Shown here piece by piece: positions 32,428-42,865 of a stretch of 64,000 bases of DNA; position 1 is the first letter of the stretch; every line of letters starts with the position of its first letter. Below the pieces are notes generated by a model. That model was not told the origin of the DNA and searched no databases. It saw nothing but the letters and a program-made list of their open reading frames with translations. The position numbers were made by a program, and so were the translations under genes. Origin of the DNA: JADJOY01 sp046331705 [NCBI: bacterium] (lineage in GTDB: Bacteria; JADJOY01); contig JAXLQJ010000022.1 of the NCBI GenBank assembly GCA_046331705.1, positions 1 to 64,000 of the forward strand, written 5' to 3'.

Positions 32428-34650
32428 ATGGGCACCCGCCGCCGACCGCAAAACAACGACGCCGAGCCGGTGGGGCCGCACGTCTACCGCAAGCGCGGCG
32501 ACAAGCGCCGGCGCGACGACCGCCCGCCACGGCGAGCGGACGAGCCGCGCGACCGCGAGCTCGCGGCGTTGCTGGCGAACATCGGCGTCCCCGCTCCCGC
32601 TCCGTTCGAAGCCGACCCGTTCCAGCGTCAGGCGCTCGAGGCCATCCGCGACCACGACGTGATCGTCACGGCGCCCACCGGCGCCGGAAAGACCTGGATC
32701 GCCGTGGAGGCCATTCGACGCGAGCTCGAGCGCGGCGGCCGCGCCTGGTACACGTCGCCGCTCAAGGCGCTCTCGAACAGCAAGTACGTCGAGCTCTGCC
32801 GCACCTTCGGCGAAGACCAGGTGGGCATCGTGACGGGCGACCGCCAGGAGAATCTGGCGGCGCCGGTCCTGGTGGCCACCGCCGAGATCTATCGCAACCG
32901 TCTCTACGATTTCCTGCGCGGCGAGTGCGGTATCGACCACGGCCTGGTGGTCTTCGACGAGGCGCACTATCTGGCCGATCTCGATCGCGGCGTGACCTGG
33001 GAAGAGGCGTGGATCTTCTCGCCGCCCGCGGTGCGCTGCCTGTTGCTCTCCGCGACCATCGCCAACGCCGATCAGCTCGCCGAGTGGATGGCCCGGGTGC
33101 GCGGCACCCGGGTCCAGATCGTCGCGACCCGCCATCGCCCGGTACCGATGGAGACGCTGTTCACGTATCCGGACGGGTGGCGCCTGGGGCCGTTCTGGAG
33201 CAGTGGTCGACGCATCCACGCCGACGTGCAGCGCGCGGCCAGCGAGGCGCGCGGCGGCGCCACCGGCAAGCGCGGACCGCGGCGCTTCCGCCACGCCGTG
33301 CGACCGCGCGACCTGATCGCGCTGCTTCGGCGCCACGATCTGCTGCCGGCGCTGGTCTTCATGGGCTCGCGCGCGGCGTGCGACGACGCCGCCGAGTGGT
33401 GCTCGCGCCACGCGCGGCACGTGGAAGGAGAGCGCGGGCGGCGCATCCAAGCGGTGCTGAGCCAGATCGTCGGCGAGGTCCCGGCGCTCGCCGGTCATCG
33501 CCACATGGAAAGCGTGCTTCGCGCCGGTGTGGCGGCGCACCACGCCGGACATCACCCGGCGTGGAAGCTGGCGCTCGAAACGCTCATGGCCGAAGGGCTC
33601 CTGGACGCGCTCTTCTCGACCACCACGATGGCAGCGGGGGTCGACTTCCCCACCCGCTCGGCCTGCATCACGCGGTCGGTCACCTGGGACGGTCGCGACG
33701 AGCGGCCGTTCCTGGCGCGCGAGCTGCAGCAGATGACCGGCCGCGCCGGGCGCCGCGGCAAGGACCGCGTGGGCTTCGCCATCGTCGTGCCGGGACCGGC
33801 GATGGACGTCGACGAGATCGCCCACGCGCTGCGCAGCCAGCCCGAGCCCATCGCGAGCCAGTTCAAGGCCAGCTACACGATGGCGCTCAACCTGCTCGGC
33901 GCCTTCGAGCCGCGCCAGGTGCGCGAGCTGCTCGACAAGAGCTTCGCCCAGTACCAGCGCGCCATCACCGTCGGCGAGCTACGCGCCGAGGCCGACGCGT
34001 TGGAACGCCGAGCGCCCACCAGCGGCGAGACTCGCGCGGTGCTGAGGCGGCGGCGCAAGAACGCCGAGGAGCTGCGGGTCCGGGCGGCGCAGCTGGAAGA
34101 AGGGCTGTGGGAGGAGTTCGAGCGCTACGTCGCGGTGCTGCGCCGTTTCGGCTATCTGGGCGAGGACCGCCGGCCCACGGCGGAAGGCTCGTGGGCCGCG
34201 CTGTTGCGGCTCGACCATCCGCTGCTCCTGGCGGAGGGAATCCGCAACGGCGTGCTGGTGCCCGACCGCAGCCTGGTGGCGATCGCGGCGGCGCTGGCGG
34301 GTGGCGACCGCGAGTTCAAGCGCGATCCCGAGCTCGCGGCCGAGATCGGCCAGCCGATGGTGAAGCTGGTGGCGATCGCGCAGCACATCGCGCACGTGGA
34401 GCGCGAGCTGGGTGTCGCGGAGCGCCCGAACGTGAACCTGAGCGCCGCGTGGACGATGGACCGGATCGTCACCGGCGACGGCTGGCCCGCGGTGGACTGC
34501 GACGAAGGCGATCTCGTGCGGCTCGCGTGGCGCACCGTCGACGTGCTGCGCCAGATCGGCAACCTCGTCGACACTCACCCCAAGCTGGCCTTCGAGGCTC
34601 GCCACTGGATGCACCGCCTTCAGGAAGACCCGAGCCTGGTCTTCGAGTGA
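32428..34650 (+). CDS. Ski2-like DEAD/DEAH-box helicase
   Basis: 740 residues. Motifs in order: APTGAGKT (Walker A), VVFDEAHYL (DEAH box), LLSATIAN (motif III), STTTMAAGVDFP and LQQMTGRAGRRGKD (motif VI). The C-terminal part (REFKRDPELAAEIGQ to LVRLAWRTVDVLRQIGNLVDTHP) fits the DSHCT-type helical end of Ski2/Mtr4-like RNA helicases. Bacterial members probably remodel structured RNA for degradation or act in repair; this is not settled. A basic, Arg-rich leader (RKRGDKRRRDDRPPRR) may bind RNA. ATG 32428 is used; GTG 32413 is in frame. Neither has a strong ribosome site. Confidence 0.92.
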   Translation: MGTRRRPQNNDAEPVGPHVYRKRGDKRRRDDRPPRRADEPRDRELAALLANIGVPAPAPFEADPFQRQALEAIRDHDVIVTAPTGAGKTWIAVEAIRRELERGGRAWYTSPLKALSNSKYVELCRTFGEDQVGIVTGDRQENLAAPVLVATAEIYRNRLYDFLRGECGIDHGLVVFDEAHYLADLDRGVTWEEAWIFSPPAVRCLLLSATIANADQLAEWMARVRGTRVQIVATRHRPVPMETLFTYPDGWRLGPFWSSGRRIHADVQRAASEARGGATGKRGPRRFRHAVRPRDLIALLRRHDLLPALVFMGSRAACDDAAEWCSRHARHVEGERGRRIQAVLSQIVGEVPALAGHRHMESVLRAGVAAHHAGHHPAWKLALETLMAEGLLDALFSTTTMAAGVDFPTRSACITRSVTWDGRDERPFLARELQQMTGRAGRRGKDRVGFAIVVPGPAMDVDEIAHALRSQPEPIASQFKASYTMALNLLGAFEPRQVRELLDKSFAQYQRAITVGELRAEADALERRAPTSGETRAVLRRRRKNAEELRVRAAQLEEGLWEEFERYVAVLRRFGYLGEDRRPTAEGSWAALLRLDHPLLLAEGIRNGVLVPDRSLVAIAAALAGGDREFKRDPELAAEIGQPMVKLVAIAQHIAHVERELGVAERPNVNLSAAWTMDRIVTGDGWPAVDCDEGDLVRLAWRTVDVLRQIGNLVDTHPKLAFEARHWMHRLQEDPSLVFE

Positions 34651-34666
34651 TCGTGCACGAGCCGCC

Positions 34667-34703
34667 TGGCTCGTCGTCCGTCGGATCGCCGGGCGACGAG
34701 CCA
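34667..34703. terminator. bidirectional hairpin terminator between convergent genes
   Basis: TGGCTCGTCG (34667-34676) and CGACGAGCCA (34694-34703) form a perfect 10-bp stem with a 17-base loop. It fills the middle of the 58-base gap between the helicase stop and the stop of the opposing reductase gene, the expected place for a shared terminator. Confidence 0.5.
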
Positions 34704-34708
34704 TCGAT

Positions 34709-35644
34709 TCAGCCCCGCTCGCGGCGTTCCGAGGTCGCTTCGGCGGCGCTCAGCAGTCGCTCCAGCAGCTCGAGGCGCGGGACGGGGACGCGGTGGCGGC
34801 GTGCGATCGCCAAGGGGCGACGCAGGATCGGCTCCAGCTCGAGCACGCGGCCGCGCTCGCGATCGAGCCGCATCGAGGTCACGTAGGGGCTGAAGTTCAC
34901 CTCGGCTTCGAGGCTCTTCTCCAGCCAATCGAGGGGCAGATCGACGCCCTCGGCGCGCGCCACGGCGCGCACTTCCTCCATCACCGCACGCAGCTCCACG
35001 CGCATGCCGTCGACGCGCATGAGGTCGCCGCAGGTGCCACCGACCAGCGTGTTGATCGAGTTGAACGCGGCATTCCACATGACCTTGCGCCACAGCGCGG
35101 CCTGGACCTGATCGACGACGCGCACCGGGAAGCCGCCCACGGCGAGGGCGTCGCACAGCGTTTGCGCCGCGGCGCTCGGCGGACCGTCCGGCTCGCCGAA
35201 CGCCATCCGGCCTTCGGTGGTGTGGCGGATCACTCCGGGTGCCTCGATGGAAGCCCCGACGAACGCCATCCCCAAGAGCACGTGACCCTGTGGCACCAGC
35301 CGCCGCAGCACGGGCTCGTGGCCGATGCCGTTGAGCAGCGAGAGCACCACCCCGCCCGGCTTCAGGTGCGGCTGAGCCGTGGCGAGCGCGTCCTCGAGGT
35401 CGCGGTGCTTGACCGCCACCACCAGCGCGTCGGCGGAGATGGTGGCGTCGCCGCGCGCGACCACCTGGGGACGAACGACGATCTCGGTCCCACCGGTGCG
35501 CACCCGCAAGCCTTCGGCGCGGATCGCATCGGCGTGAACGCCGCGCGCGAGGAAGGCGACGTCGCCGCCACGCGCGGCGACGCAGCCGCCGAAGTAGCCG
35601 CCCACGCCTCCCGCACCGACGAACAGGATTCGCATGCGCGCCAT
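34709..35644 (-). CDS. 2-dehydropantoate 2-reductase-like (ketopantoate reductase) protein
   Basis: 311 residues. The N-terminal NADP fold has ILFVGAGGVGGYFGG. Then come LVVAVKHRDLEDAL and VLSLLNGIGHE, and the catalytic-Lys segment LWRKVMWNAAFNSINTLVGG, all typical of PanE/ApbA. PanE reduces ketopantoate to pantoate for coenzyme A. Many bacteria carry several relatives that act on other 2-oxo acids, and no other pantothenate gene is here, so I withhold the symbol. The start is ATG 35644 or ATG 35635; the second begins directly with MRILF. Divergent from the PQQ-protein gene. Confidence 0.88.
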   Translation of the reverse strand: MARMRILFVGAGGVGGYFGGCVAARGGDVAFLARGVHADAIRAEGLRVRTGGTEIVVRPQVVARGDATISADALVVAVKHRDLEDALATAQPHLKPGGVVLSLLNGIGHEPVLRRLVPQGHVLLGMAFVGASIEAPGVIRHTTEGRMAFGEPDGPPSAAAQTLCDALAVGGFPVRVVDQVQAALWRKVMWNAAFNSINTLVGGTCGDLMRVDGMRVELRAVMEEVRAVARAEGVDLPLDWLEKSLEAEVNFSPYVTSMRLDRERGRVLELEPILRRPLAIARRHRVPVPRLELLERLLSAAEATSERRERG

Positions 35645-35737
35645 ATATCACGCCGAAATCGTCAAGAAATGTCGCGCTGACCCGCATGACAGCGAATCGC
35701 TCGCCTCCATACACTGCGCGGTAACGCCGACGTTCCG

Positions 35738-38227
35738 ATGATTCGTGCTCGCCCTCTCTCGCTCGCGCTCGCGCTGCTCGTCTGTGCGAACGGATCCGCC
35801 CGTGCGGCCTCGCTTCCGCCCGGGTTCCAAGAGACCGTGGTGTGGAGCGGCCTCAAGAACCCGACGGCCGTCCGCCTCGCTCCCGACGGGCGGATCTTCG
35901 TCGCCGAGAAATCCGGCCTCGTCAAGGTGTTCAGCGACCTCGCCGACACCACGCCGGACGTGCTCGCCGACCTGCGCCCGCAGGTCATGAACTACTGGGA
36001 TCGCGGGTTGCTCGGGCTCGCCATCGATCCGCAATTCCCCGTACGACCCTACGTCTGGGTGCTCTACGCGTACGACGCGCCGCCGGGCGGCACGGCGCCG
36101 ACCTGGAACGACGCCTGCCCGAGCCCGCCCGGTCCCACCACCGACGGCTGCGTGGTGACCGGGCGGCTCTCGAAGCTCACCGTCGGACCTGGCAACACGC
36201 TGGGCGCCCCCGAGCAAGTGCTGATCTCCGGCCAATGGTGTCAGCAGTATCCATCGCACTCGCTGGGCGATCTGCGGTTCGGGGCCGACGGCGCGCTCTA
36301 CGTGAGCGCCGGCGAGGGAGCGAGCTTCACCTTCGCCGATTGGGGTCAGGGCGGCGGCTCGCCGGGCAGCGTCACCCCCAAGAACCCGTGCGGCGATCCG
36401 CCCGGCGGGATCGGTGGAGATCAAGCTCCCCCCAGCGCCGAGGGCGGCGCACTTCGCGCGCAGGACCTGCGCACCACCGGCGATCCCGCGGCCTACGGCG
36501 GCACGATCCTGCGCGTGGATCCGGACACCGGCGCGGCGCTCCCGAGCAATCCGCTCTTCGGCTCTGCCACGCCCGATGCCGACCGGATCGTCGCCTACGG
36601 CTTTCGAAACCCGTTTCGCTTCACGTTCCGTCCCGGCACCAACGAGCTGTGGGTGGGCGACGTGGGCTGGAGCGCCTGGGAAGAGATCGATCGCATCCTC
36701 GACCCGATCGCGGGAGTGAAGAATTTCGGCTGGCCCTGCTACGAGGGCGTTCCCAAGCAGGGCAGCTACGCCGCGGCGCACCTCGGCGTTTGCGACAACC
36801 TCTACGCCACCCCGAGCGCGGCGACTCCCCCCTTCTTCAGCTACGCCCACGACGCCATCCCCGATCCGGAGCGCTGTGGCGGCGGCACCAGCGCCTCGAT
36901 CACCGGCATCGCGTTCCTGAGCGCGGGATCGTTCCCGGCCGAATGGGCGGGCCGGCTCGCGTTCGCGGACTACGCGCGGAACTGCATCTGGACGCTCGGC
37001 AAGGATGCGAACGGCAATCCCGATCCCGCCACCATCGCGACCTTCGCCTCGTCGGTGGCGTCGCCGGTGGATCTTCAGGTGGGCCCGAGCGGCGAGCTGC
37101 TCTACGCCGATCTCAATGGCGACAGCATCCGGCGCATCGCGTATTTCCCGATCAATCAGCCGCCGGTGGCGGACCTCAAGGCGAGCGCCACGGCGGGGCC
37201 GGCGCCGCTCTCGATCGACTTCGACGGATCGGCCTCGAGCGACGCGGACGCGGGTGATTCGATCACGTTCGCGTGGGATCTCGACGGCGACGGCGAGCTC
37301 GACGATTCCACGGACGCGGCACCGACCTGGGTCTTCGAGGAACCAGGCGATCACACGGTCACGTTGCAGGTCACCGACTCCCACGCCGCCAGCTCCACCG
37401 CCTCGGTCGTCATCCACGCCGAGAACACGCCGCCCGTCGCCACCATCGCGGCGCCGCTGCCGGACCTCGCGTGGCACGTGGGCGACACCATCGCCTTGGC
37501 CGCCGAGGCGAGCGACGCGCAGGACGAGACGCTGCCCGAATCCGCGTTCCGCTGGGAGGTCGTGCTCATGCACTGCCCCAGCGATTGCCACGCGCACGTG
37601 ATCAACACCATCGAGGGCTCCTCGACGGCGACCCTCTCCGCCCCCGATCACGATTACCCGTCGCACCTCGAGATCCGCCTCGAGGTGACCGACTCGGGCG
37701 GGCTCACGGGTTCCGCCGCCGTGGAGATCTTTCCCAGGACCGTGACGCTGACGCTCGACACGGTTCCGGCCGGGCTCGCCGTGACGCTCGGCAGCGACAC
37801 GGCGGCCGCGCCGCTCACGCGCACCGTGATCGCCGGTTCGGCGCTGGGCGTGGGCACCGAATCGCCGCAGAACGGCGCCGCGACGGTCTATCGCTGGCGC
37901 TCGTGGTCGGACGGGGGCGACGTCACGCACAACCTGGTGGCGCCCGACGCCGACACCACCCTCGTCGCGACGTTCGTGGCCGATCAAGACGGCGACGGCG
38001 TTCCCGACGGCCAGGACAACTGCTGGGCGATACCCAACCCCGATCAGGCGGACGCGGACGGCAACGGCGTCGGCGACGCGTGTCAGGGCCGGATCTGCGG
38101 CGCGGTGGTCGCTGGCGCCGGCGACTCGCCGGCGTCGGCGCTGCTGCCGCTCGCGGCGGTGGTGCTGGCGGCCGCAGCCATGAGGCGCCGCCGCACGAGC
38201 CGCACCCGCGACGCCAGGAACGGCTGA
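35738..38227 (+). CDS. secreted PQQ-dependent sugar dehydrogenase-like protein with PKD and TSP3 modules
   Basis: 829 residues. A signal peptide ([16 protein letters not shown]) is followed by a ~450-residue propeller of the glucose/sorbosone dehydrogenase type ([47 protein letters not shown]). Then comes a PKD-like domain ([27 protein letters not shown]), further Ig-like strands, and calcium-binding TSP3 repeats ([25 protein letters not shown]). It ends in a hydrophobic segment and MRRRR, a surface-sorting-signal-like tail. It likely oxidises sugars or alcohols at the cell surface with PQQ; cofactor and substrate are inferred from the fold. The last 145 bases overlap the convergent glycosyltransferase gene. 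Confidence 0.87.
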   Translation: MIRARPLSLALALLVCANGSARAASLPPGFQETVVWSGLKNPTAVRLAPDGRIFVAEKSGLVKVFSDLADTTPDVLADLRPQVMNYWDRGLLGLAIDPQFPVRPYVWVLYAYDAPPGGTAPTWNDACPSPPGPTTDGCVVTGRLSKLTVGPGNTLGAPEQVLISGQWCQQYPSHSLGDLRFGADGALYVSAGEGASFTFADWGQGGGSPGSVTPKNPCGDPPGGIGGDQAPPSAEGGALRAQDLRTTGDPAAYGGTILRVDPDTGAALPSNPLFGSATPDADRIVAYGFRNPFRFTFRPGTNELWVGDVGWSAWEEIDRILDPIAGVKNFGWPCYEGVPKQGSYAAAHLGVCDNLYATPSAATPPFFSYAHDAIPDPERCGGGTSASITGIAFLSAGSFPAEWAGRLAFADYARNCIWTLGKDANGNPDPATIATFASSVASPVDLQVGPSGELLYADLNGDSIRRIAYFPINQPPVADLKASATAGPAPLSIDFDGSASSDADAGDSITFAWDLDGDGELDDSTDAAPTWVFEEPGDHTVTLQVTDSHAASSTASVVIHAENTPPVATIAAPLPDLAWHVGDTIALAAEASDAQDETLPESAFRWEVVLMHCPSDCHAHVINTIEGSSTATLSAPDHDYPSHLEIRLEVTDSGGLTGSAAVEIFPRTVTLTLDTVPAGLAVTLGSDTAAAPLTRTVIAGSALGVGTESPQNGAATVYRWRSWSDGGDVTHNLVAPDADTTLVATFVADQDGDGVPDGQDNCWAIPNPDQADADGNGVGDACQGRICGAVVAGAGDSPASALLPLAAVVLAAAAMRRRRTSRTRDARNG

Positions 38228-39723
38228 TCGAGCTCGACGTCGAAGTGCTCCGCCACGGCGCGCTCGAGGATGTCGTGGTGGAAGTCGATGCCAACCGAGG
38301 ACCAGATCGTGTCGGTCACCAGCCACATCCGCTCCGGCTGTCCCGGCAACGCCGCGACCACCCGCATCACGTCGTCGGTCGAGTGGAGCTGGGTGTCGGC
38401 GAGCCGCCAATGGTCCGGATCGTTGGCGCTCGGGATCGGAACGATGCGATTGGGACCGGCGTAATGGATGCGCAGCGGCAGCTCGGTGGGCGCGCGGAAG
38501 GTCAGGATCGGCTGACCGGGTTGCTCGTGAGCCTCGATGAAGCGCGCCACGCGCAGCCAATCGCCGCGCTTCGCCGGCTGCGGCAGGTAGGTGGCGGCGA
38601 GCGCCGCGACGTCGAAGGCGAGCACCACCCCGGCGCCGGCTGCCACCGCGCGCCGTCCCCCGAGCTCGGCGAGCAAGAGGAACGCGAACAGCACCACGGG
38701 CACGAAGACGCCGACGGTGTGCCGTACCAGCACCATGTCCTGCGTTCCCGTGAGGTGCACGGTGAGCACGTAACAGGCGGTGCTGCCCGCCACGATCCCG
38801 CCCAGCACCCACGTCGTTCGCGCGAGCCGCGGTCGCGGCCCGCGCGCCAGACGCAGCCCGATCGCGCCGAACGCGGCGAGCATCACGGCGTCGCGCGCCA
38901 GCTTCACGAGCCGCGGCGACTCGGTCTCCCGCGGCAGCACGTAGTACGCGAGGCGCGTGTAGACGAACTTCACCTGCGCCACGACCCCGAACGGCTCGTG
39001 GGAGCCTTGCGCGTGACCCTCGAGCTGACCGCTCAACGCGCCCAGGAAGGGCAGCAGCGCCAGGCCGGCGATCGCCATCGCCACCAGATAGCCGCGCACC
39101 GCCCGCCAGCGACGCAGCAGCACCAGCACGCCGCCTTGGACCGCGAGCAGGAAGCCCAAGTAGTACTGGGTCCAGAGCGCCGCGAGCGAGGCGGCCGTGA
39201 AGGCCGCCTTCCGGGCACGCGAGTTTCCGTCGCCGACGTACTCACCGAGATAGAGCGCCAGGACCAGCGTGGAGAGGAGCATCGCCACCGCGTAGAGGCG
39301 AATTTCCACTGCGGCGTACACCGTGAACGGATGGAACGCCAGCGCCGCCACGACCCAGCCCGGGTGCACGTCGGGACGCAAGCGACGCCACAGTCGCGCC
39401 ACGGCGATCAGCACCAGCATCGTGCACACCAGCGACAGGATCCGGGCGAACACGTAGTCGGACGAGAGACTTCGCCAGGCCGCGAGCAAGGTGAAGTAGA
39501 GCGGCGGCTGCATCTCGAAGCTGATCGAGCGCCGCAACGCCGTGGCCAGCCCCGCGGACGTGGTCTCGAGCGAGAACGCCTCGTCGAGCCACACGTTGAG
39601 CGCGCGCGCCAGGACGCCCGCGAGCACCGCGTGCGCGGCGACCAGTGCGAGCACGATCGGTCCGATCGCGCGCGGAGGATGGGACGCGGCGGGCCACTCT
39701 CGAGAGCGCGAGGGGGTGCTCAT
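38083..39723 (-). CDS. ArnT/PMT-like (GT39-type) membrane glycosyltransferase
   Basis: 546 residues with about eleven membrane helices, starting [23 protein letters not shown]. The first periplasmic loop carries [17 protein letters not shown], where the Asp-Glu pair is the family's catalytic/metal site, and [15 protein letters not shown] soluble C-terminal part of ~130 residues ends in RVRLVRRRL and a Ser/Ala-rich tail. Relatives use polyprenyl-phosphate sugars to modify lipid A, proteins or polymers on the periplasmic side. The ATG at 39723 is the best placed in-frame start. The low-complexity tail (38083-38227) overlaps the end of the PQQ gene on the other strand. The acceptor is unknown. 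Confidence 0.85.
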   Translation of the reverse strand: MSTPSRSREWPAASHPPRAIGPIVLALVAAHAVLAGVLARALNVWLDEAFSLETTSAGLATALRRSISFEMQPPLYFTLLAAWRSLSSDYVFARILSLVCTMLVLIAVARLWRRLRPDVHPGWVVAALAFHPFTVYAAVEIRLYAVAMLLSTLVLALYLGEYVGDGNSRARKAAFTAASLAALWTQYYLGFLLAVQGGVLVLLRRWRAVRGYLVAMAIAGLALLPFLGALSGQLEGHAQGSHEPFGVVAQVKFVYTRLAYYVLPRETESPRLVKLARDAVMLAAFGAIGLRLARGPRPRLARTTWVLGGIVAGSTACYVLTVHLTGTQDMVLVRHTVGVFVPVVLFAFLLLAELGGRRAVAAGAGVVLAFDVAALAATYLPQPAKRGDWLRVARFIEAHEQPGQPILTFRAPTELPLRIHYAGPNRIVPIPSANDPDHWRLADTQLHSTDDVMRVVAALPGQPERMWLVTDTIWSSVGIDFHHDILERAVAEHFDVELDQPFLASRVRLVRRRLMAAAASTTAASGSSADAGESPAPATTAPQIRP

Positions 39724-39971
39724 GCGGGGGTTCGGATCGGCGCGTGCTCGATCGCGGCGCTGCCGCGGTCGCGGAGCCTGGGCTGGATCCAGGACCTCGC
39801 TCGGATATCGCGGCGCTCGCGAGCTCGAGCGCTTCGGCCAACGTTTGTCGAATGCGGCGACGGCAACGAGTGGCACAGAACCTGCTCGATCGCAAGGGCG
39901 GGGACGTCTCGTGAGGCCCGAGGTGGGGCGTCACGCTTGACCCGCGCCCGGATCGAGTGGCAGCCTCACCA

Positions 39972-41858
39972 ATGAGAGAAATCGGACCAACCGCGAATTT
40001 TCCCACGCATTTCCAGGCGTCGCACGAGCGCGCCGAGCTGGGAGACGCGCGGCCTAGCGCAGATCGCGCCCCTTCCTCCGTGGCTCCCCAAGACCCTTCG
40101 CATGCGGAAGTCAATTCCGTGACGGATCGTCAGTCGCCGTCCGGCGGCATGCGACAGCGTCACGTGCTGACGGTGAACGTGGAGGACTACTTCCACGTCG
40201 GCGCGTTCGAAGGCACGGTGTTGCGCAAGCACTGGACACGCTTCCCGTCCCGCCTCGAGAAGAACGTCCAAGAGGTGCTGGAGTTGCTCGACCGCCACCA
40301 GGCGAAGGCCACGTTCTTCGTGCTCGGCTGGATCGCGGATCGCCAGCCGAACGTGGTGGCCGACATCGTCAACGCCGGCCACGAGGTCGCGAGCCGCGGC
40401 TACTGGCCAGGCGGCAGCATCCGCAGCCGGCTCCGCGAGGAGTTCCGGGAGGACATCCGGCGCGCCCGGGTGGCGCTCGAGGACGCCGGCGCGTCACCGG
40501 TCGTGGGCTATCGCTCGTCTCAGTGGATCCACGCGCAGGATGCGTGGATTCTCGACATCCTCGCCGAGGAGGGGTACCAGTACGACTCGAGCATCAATCC
40601 CATCCTGCGCCGCTTCGCGTGGGACCCGCGCTGCTTCGAGGTCAATCGCCATCGCCATTCGGCGAGCGACCTGACGCTCTGGGAATATCCGATCTCCACG
40701 CTGAGCCTGCTCGGGCTCAGGATCGCGATCTCGGGCGGCAACTACCTGCGCCAGTTCCCGCACCCGCTCATGCGCAGCGCCGTGCGCTGGTGGGACAAGC
40801 ACAAACGTTCGCCGCTGGTTTTCTATTTCATGAGCTGGGAGATGGACAAGGACCAGCCCGAGGTGCGCGCGCTGCCTCGGCTCAACCGCATTCGCCACTA
40901 CCGCAACCTGGAGCGAATGCCCGAGGTCCTCGATTATTACCTGAGCCATTACCGCTTCCAGGCGATCGGCGACGACCTGGGAATCGCCCGCGCGACGGCG
41001 GCGCCGCGCCGCGAGCGTCCGGCTGGGATCATCGACCTCGGCACCGACGCGATCGCACCGCCCGCCATCGCGCCCGACGCCGAGCCCGTCACCCTGGTCA
41101 TTCCGCTCTACAACGAAGAAGCCAACGTCACCTACCTGCACCGCACGCTGATCGAGCTGCGCCGCAAGCTCGCGCAGAAGTACCGCATCTACTTCAACCT
41201 GGTGGACGACGGGTCGAGCGACCACACCTGGGCGGCGCTCGAGGCGCGCTTCAAGAGCGTGCCCGACTGCCGGTTGCTCAGGCACCCGACCAACAAGGGG
41301 ATCGGCGCGGCGCTGGTGACCGGCATCCGCGCGGCGACCACGGAAGTGGTGTGCTCGCTCGATTGCGATTGCTCGTACGACCCCAGCGAGCTCGAGGCGA
41401 TGATCCCGATGCTCGCCACCGCGGACCTGGTGACGGCGTCGCCGTACCACCCGCAGGGACACGTCTTCAACGTGCCGCCGTGGCGGCTCTTCCTGTCGAA
41501 GACGCTGTCGCGGCTCTACAGCGCGGCACTCGGGGATCGCATCCACACCTACACGAGCTGCTGCCGGGTCTACCGCAAGAGCGCGGTGGATCGGATCCAG
41601 CTCCGCAACCAAGGCTTCCTCGGCGTGGCGGAGCTGCTCATCCAGGCGAAGCTCGCGGGCGCACGCATCTCCGAGCACCCCGCCACGCTCGAATCGCGGC
41701 TCTTCGGCGAGTCCAAGATGAAGATCGTGCGCACCATCGCCGCGCATCTCGGCTTGCTTCGCGACCTCGCGCGTCGGCGGCAGGTCCTGCACCTCGCGAA
41801 CGGGCCCGCGCCCGATCCCTCGCCCGCCCGCGTGAACGCGGCTCCTTCCCATTCATGA
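39972..41858 (+). CDS. polysaccharide deacetylase (XrtA-system-like) fused to a GT2 glycosyltransferase
   Basis: 628 residues. Residues ~60-340 are a NodB-type deacetylase of the exosortase-system kind: VLTVNVEDYFHVGAFE (metal Asp), KATFFVLGWIADRQP, GHEVASRGY, YQYDSSINP and a DUF3473-like end (FYFMSWEMDKDQPEV, RLNRIRHYRNLERM). Residues ~375-600 are a GT2 transferase: VTLVIPLYNEEANV, VDDGSSDHTW, LDCDCSYDPSE. The usual 'GYRAPSFSI' is GYRSSQWIH here. Both activities in one chain suggest deacetylation coupled to chain building. ATG 39972 is chosen; GTG 39957 and ATG 40149 are in frame. It is the first gene of a six-gene operon. Confidence 0.9.
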   Translation: MREIGPTANFPTHFQASHERAELGDARPSADRAPSSVAPQDPSHAEVNSVTDRQSPSGGMRQRHVLTVNVEDYFHVGAFEGTVLRKHWTRFPSRLEKNVQEVLELLDRHQAKATFFVLGWIADRQPNVVADIVNAGHEVASRGYWPGGSIRSRLREEFREDIRRARVALEDAGASPVVGYRSSQWIHAQDAWILDILAEEGYQYDSSINPILRRFAWDPRCFEVNRHRHSASDLTLWEYPISTLSLLGLRIAISGGNYLRQFPHPLMRSAVRWWDKHKRSPLVFYFMSWEMDKDQPEVRALPRLNRIRHYRNLERMPEVLDYYLSHYRFQAIGDDLGIARATAAPRRERPAGIIDLGTDAIAPPAIAPDAEPVTLVIPLYNEEANVTYLHRTLIELRRKLAQKYRIYFNLVDDGSSDHTWAALEARFKSVPDCRLLRHPTNKGIGAALVTGIRAATTEVVCSLDCDCSYDPSELEAMIPMLATADLVTASPYHPQGHVFNVPPWRLFLSKTLSRLYSAALGDRIHTYTSCCRVYRKSAVDRIQLRNQGFLGVAELLIQAKLAGARISEHPATLESRLFGESKMKIVRTIAAHLGLLRDLARRRQVLHLANGPAPDPSPARVNAAPSHS

Positions 41859-42865
41859 CCGATCCGAATCCGAGCGTCGCCGCGCCCCCGGGCGCGGTCA
41901 TCTCGCTCTCGCTCGACATCGACAACCAGTGGGCGTACATGCGCACCCACGGCGATGCCGGCTGGGAGGAGTTCCCGACCTACCTCGAGCCGCTCTTCGA
42001 CACCGTGCTCCCCTGGCTCGAGCGAGAGCGCACGCGCATCACGTTCTTCGTGGTGGGCAAGGACGCGTCGCTCGACGCGAACCGCGCGGCGTTCCGTCGC
42101 CTGGGGGCCTCGGGGCACGAGATCGGCAACCACTCGTTCCTCCACGAGCAGTGGCTGCACCTCTACTCGGCGGAGGACCTGGACCGGGATCTCGGCGCGG
42201 CGGAGGAGCACATCGAGGCCAGCACCGGGCACCGTCCGCGCGGGTTTCGCGGACCGGGCTTCAGCCTCTCCGGCGCGACGCTCGACGTGCTCGCGCGACG
42301 CGGCTATCGCTACGACGCCTCCACGTTCCCGACGTTCCTGGGACCGCTGGCACGGCTCTATTACTTCTGGGGCGCGCGCAACCTGAGCGCCGAGGAGCGC
42401 TCCAAGCGCAGCCAGCTCTTCGGCACGCTCGCCGACGGCTTGCGCCCACTCGCGCCCTACCTCTGGCAGCTCGACGCGCGCGAGGATCTGGTCGAGATCC
42501 CCGTGACGACGATGCCGCTCACGCGCGCCCCGTTCCACATGAGCTACCTGCTCTATCTCTCGCGCTACTCGAAGATCGTGGCGCTGGCGTACCTGGAGCT
42601 CGCGCTCGCGTTGTGTCGAGTCGCGGGGGTCGAGCCGTCGTTCCTGCTTCATCCGCTCGACTTCCTCGGCTGCGACCAGGTCGCCGGGCTGCGGTTCTTC
42701 CCGGGCATGGACCTCACGACCGCCACCAAGCTCGAGTTCGTGGCGCGCGCGATGACGCGCATCCGCCGTAACTTCACGCCGATCACCATGGACGAGCACG
42801 CCGCGCGCGCGTTGAGCCGCGCCTCGTCCCTTCGGCGCATTCGCTTCCCAGGAGGTACCGCATGA
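41855..42865 (+). CDS. second polysaccharide deacetylase
   Basis: 336 residues, NodB-homology type. ISLSLDIDNQW gives the first metal Asp, ITFFVVGKDASLDANR and GHEIGNHSFLHEQWL give the His pair (H-x3-H-like), GFRGPGFSLSGATLDVLARRGYRYDASTFP is the catalytic-base region and FLLHPLDFLG the last His. This set looks complete, unlike that of the fused deacetylase upstream. The start overlaps the upstream stop (ATGA). No signal peptide is visible, so it may act on lipid-linked precursors at the inner face; that is inference. The aminotransferase gene begins within its stop codon. Confidence 0.88.
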   Translation: MTDPNPSVAAPPGAVISLSLDIDNQWAYMRTHGDAGWEEFPTYLEPLFDTVLPWLERERTRITFFVVGKDASLDANRAAFRRLGASGHEIGNHSFLHEQWLHLYSAEDLDRDLGAAEEHIEASTGHRPRGFRGPGFSLSGATLDVLARRGYRYDASTFPTFLGPLARLYYFWGARNLSAEERSKRSQLFGTLADGLRPLAPYLWQLDAREDLVEIPVTTMPLTRAPFHMSYLLYLSRYSKIVALAYLELALALCRVAGVEPSFLLHPLDFLGCDQVAGLRFFPGMDLTTATKLEFVARAMTRIRRNFTPITMDEHAARALSRASSLRRIRFPGGTA

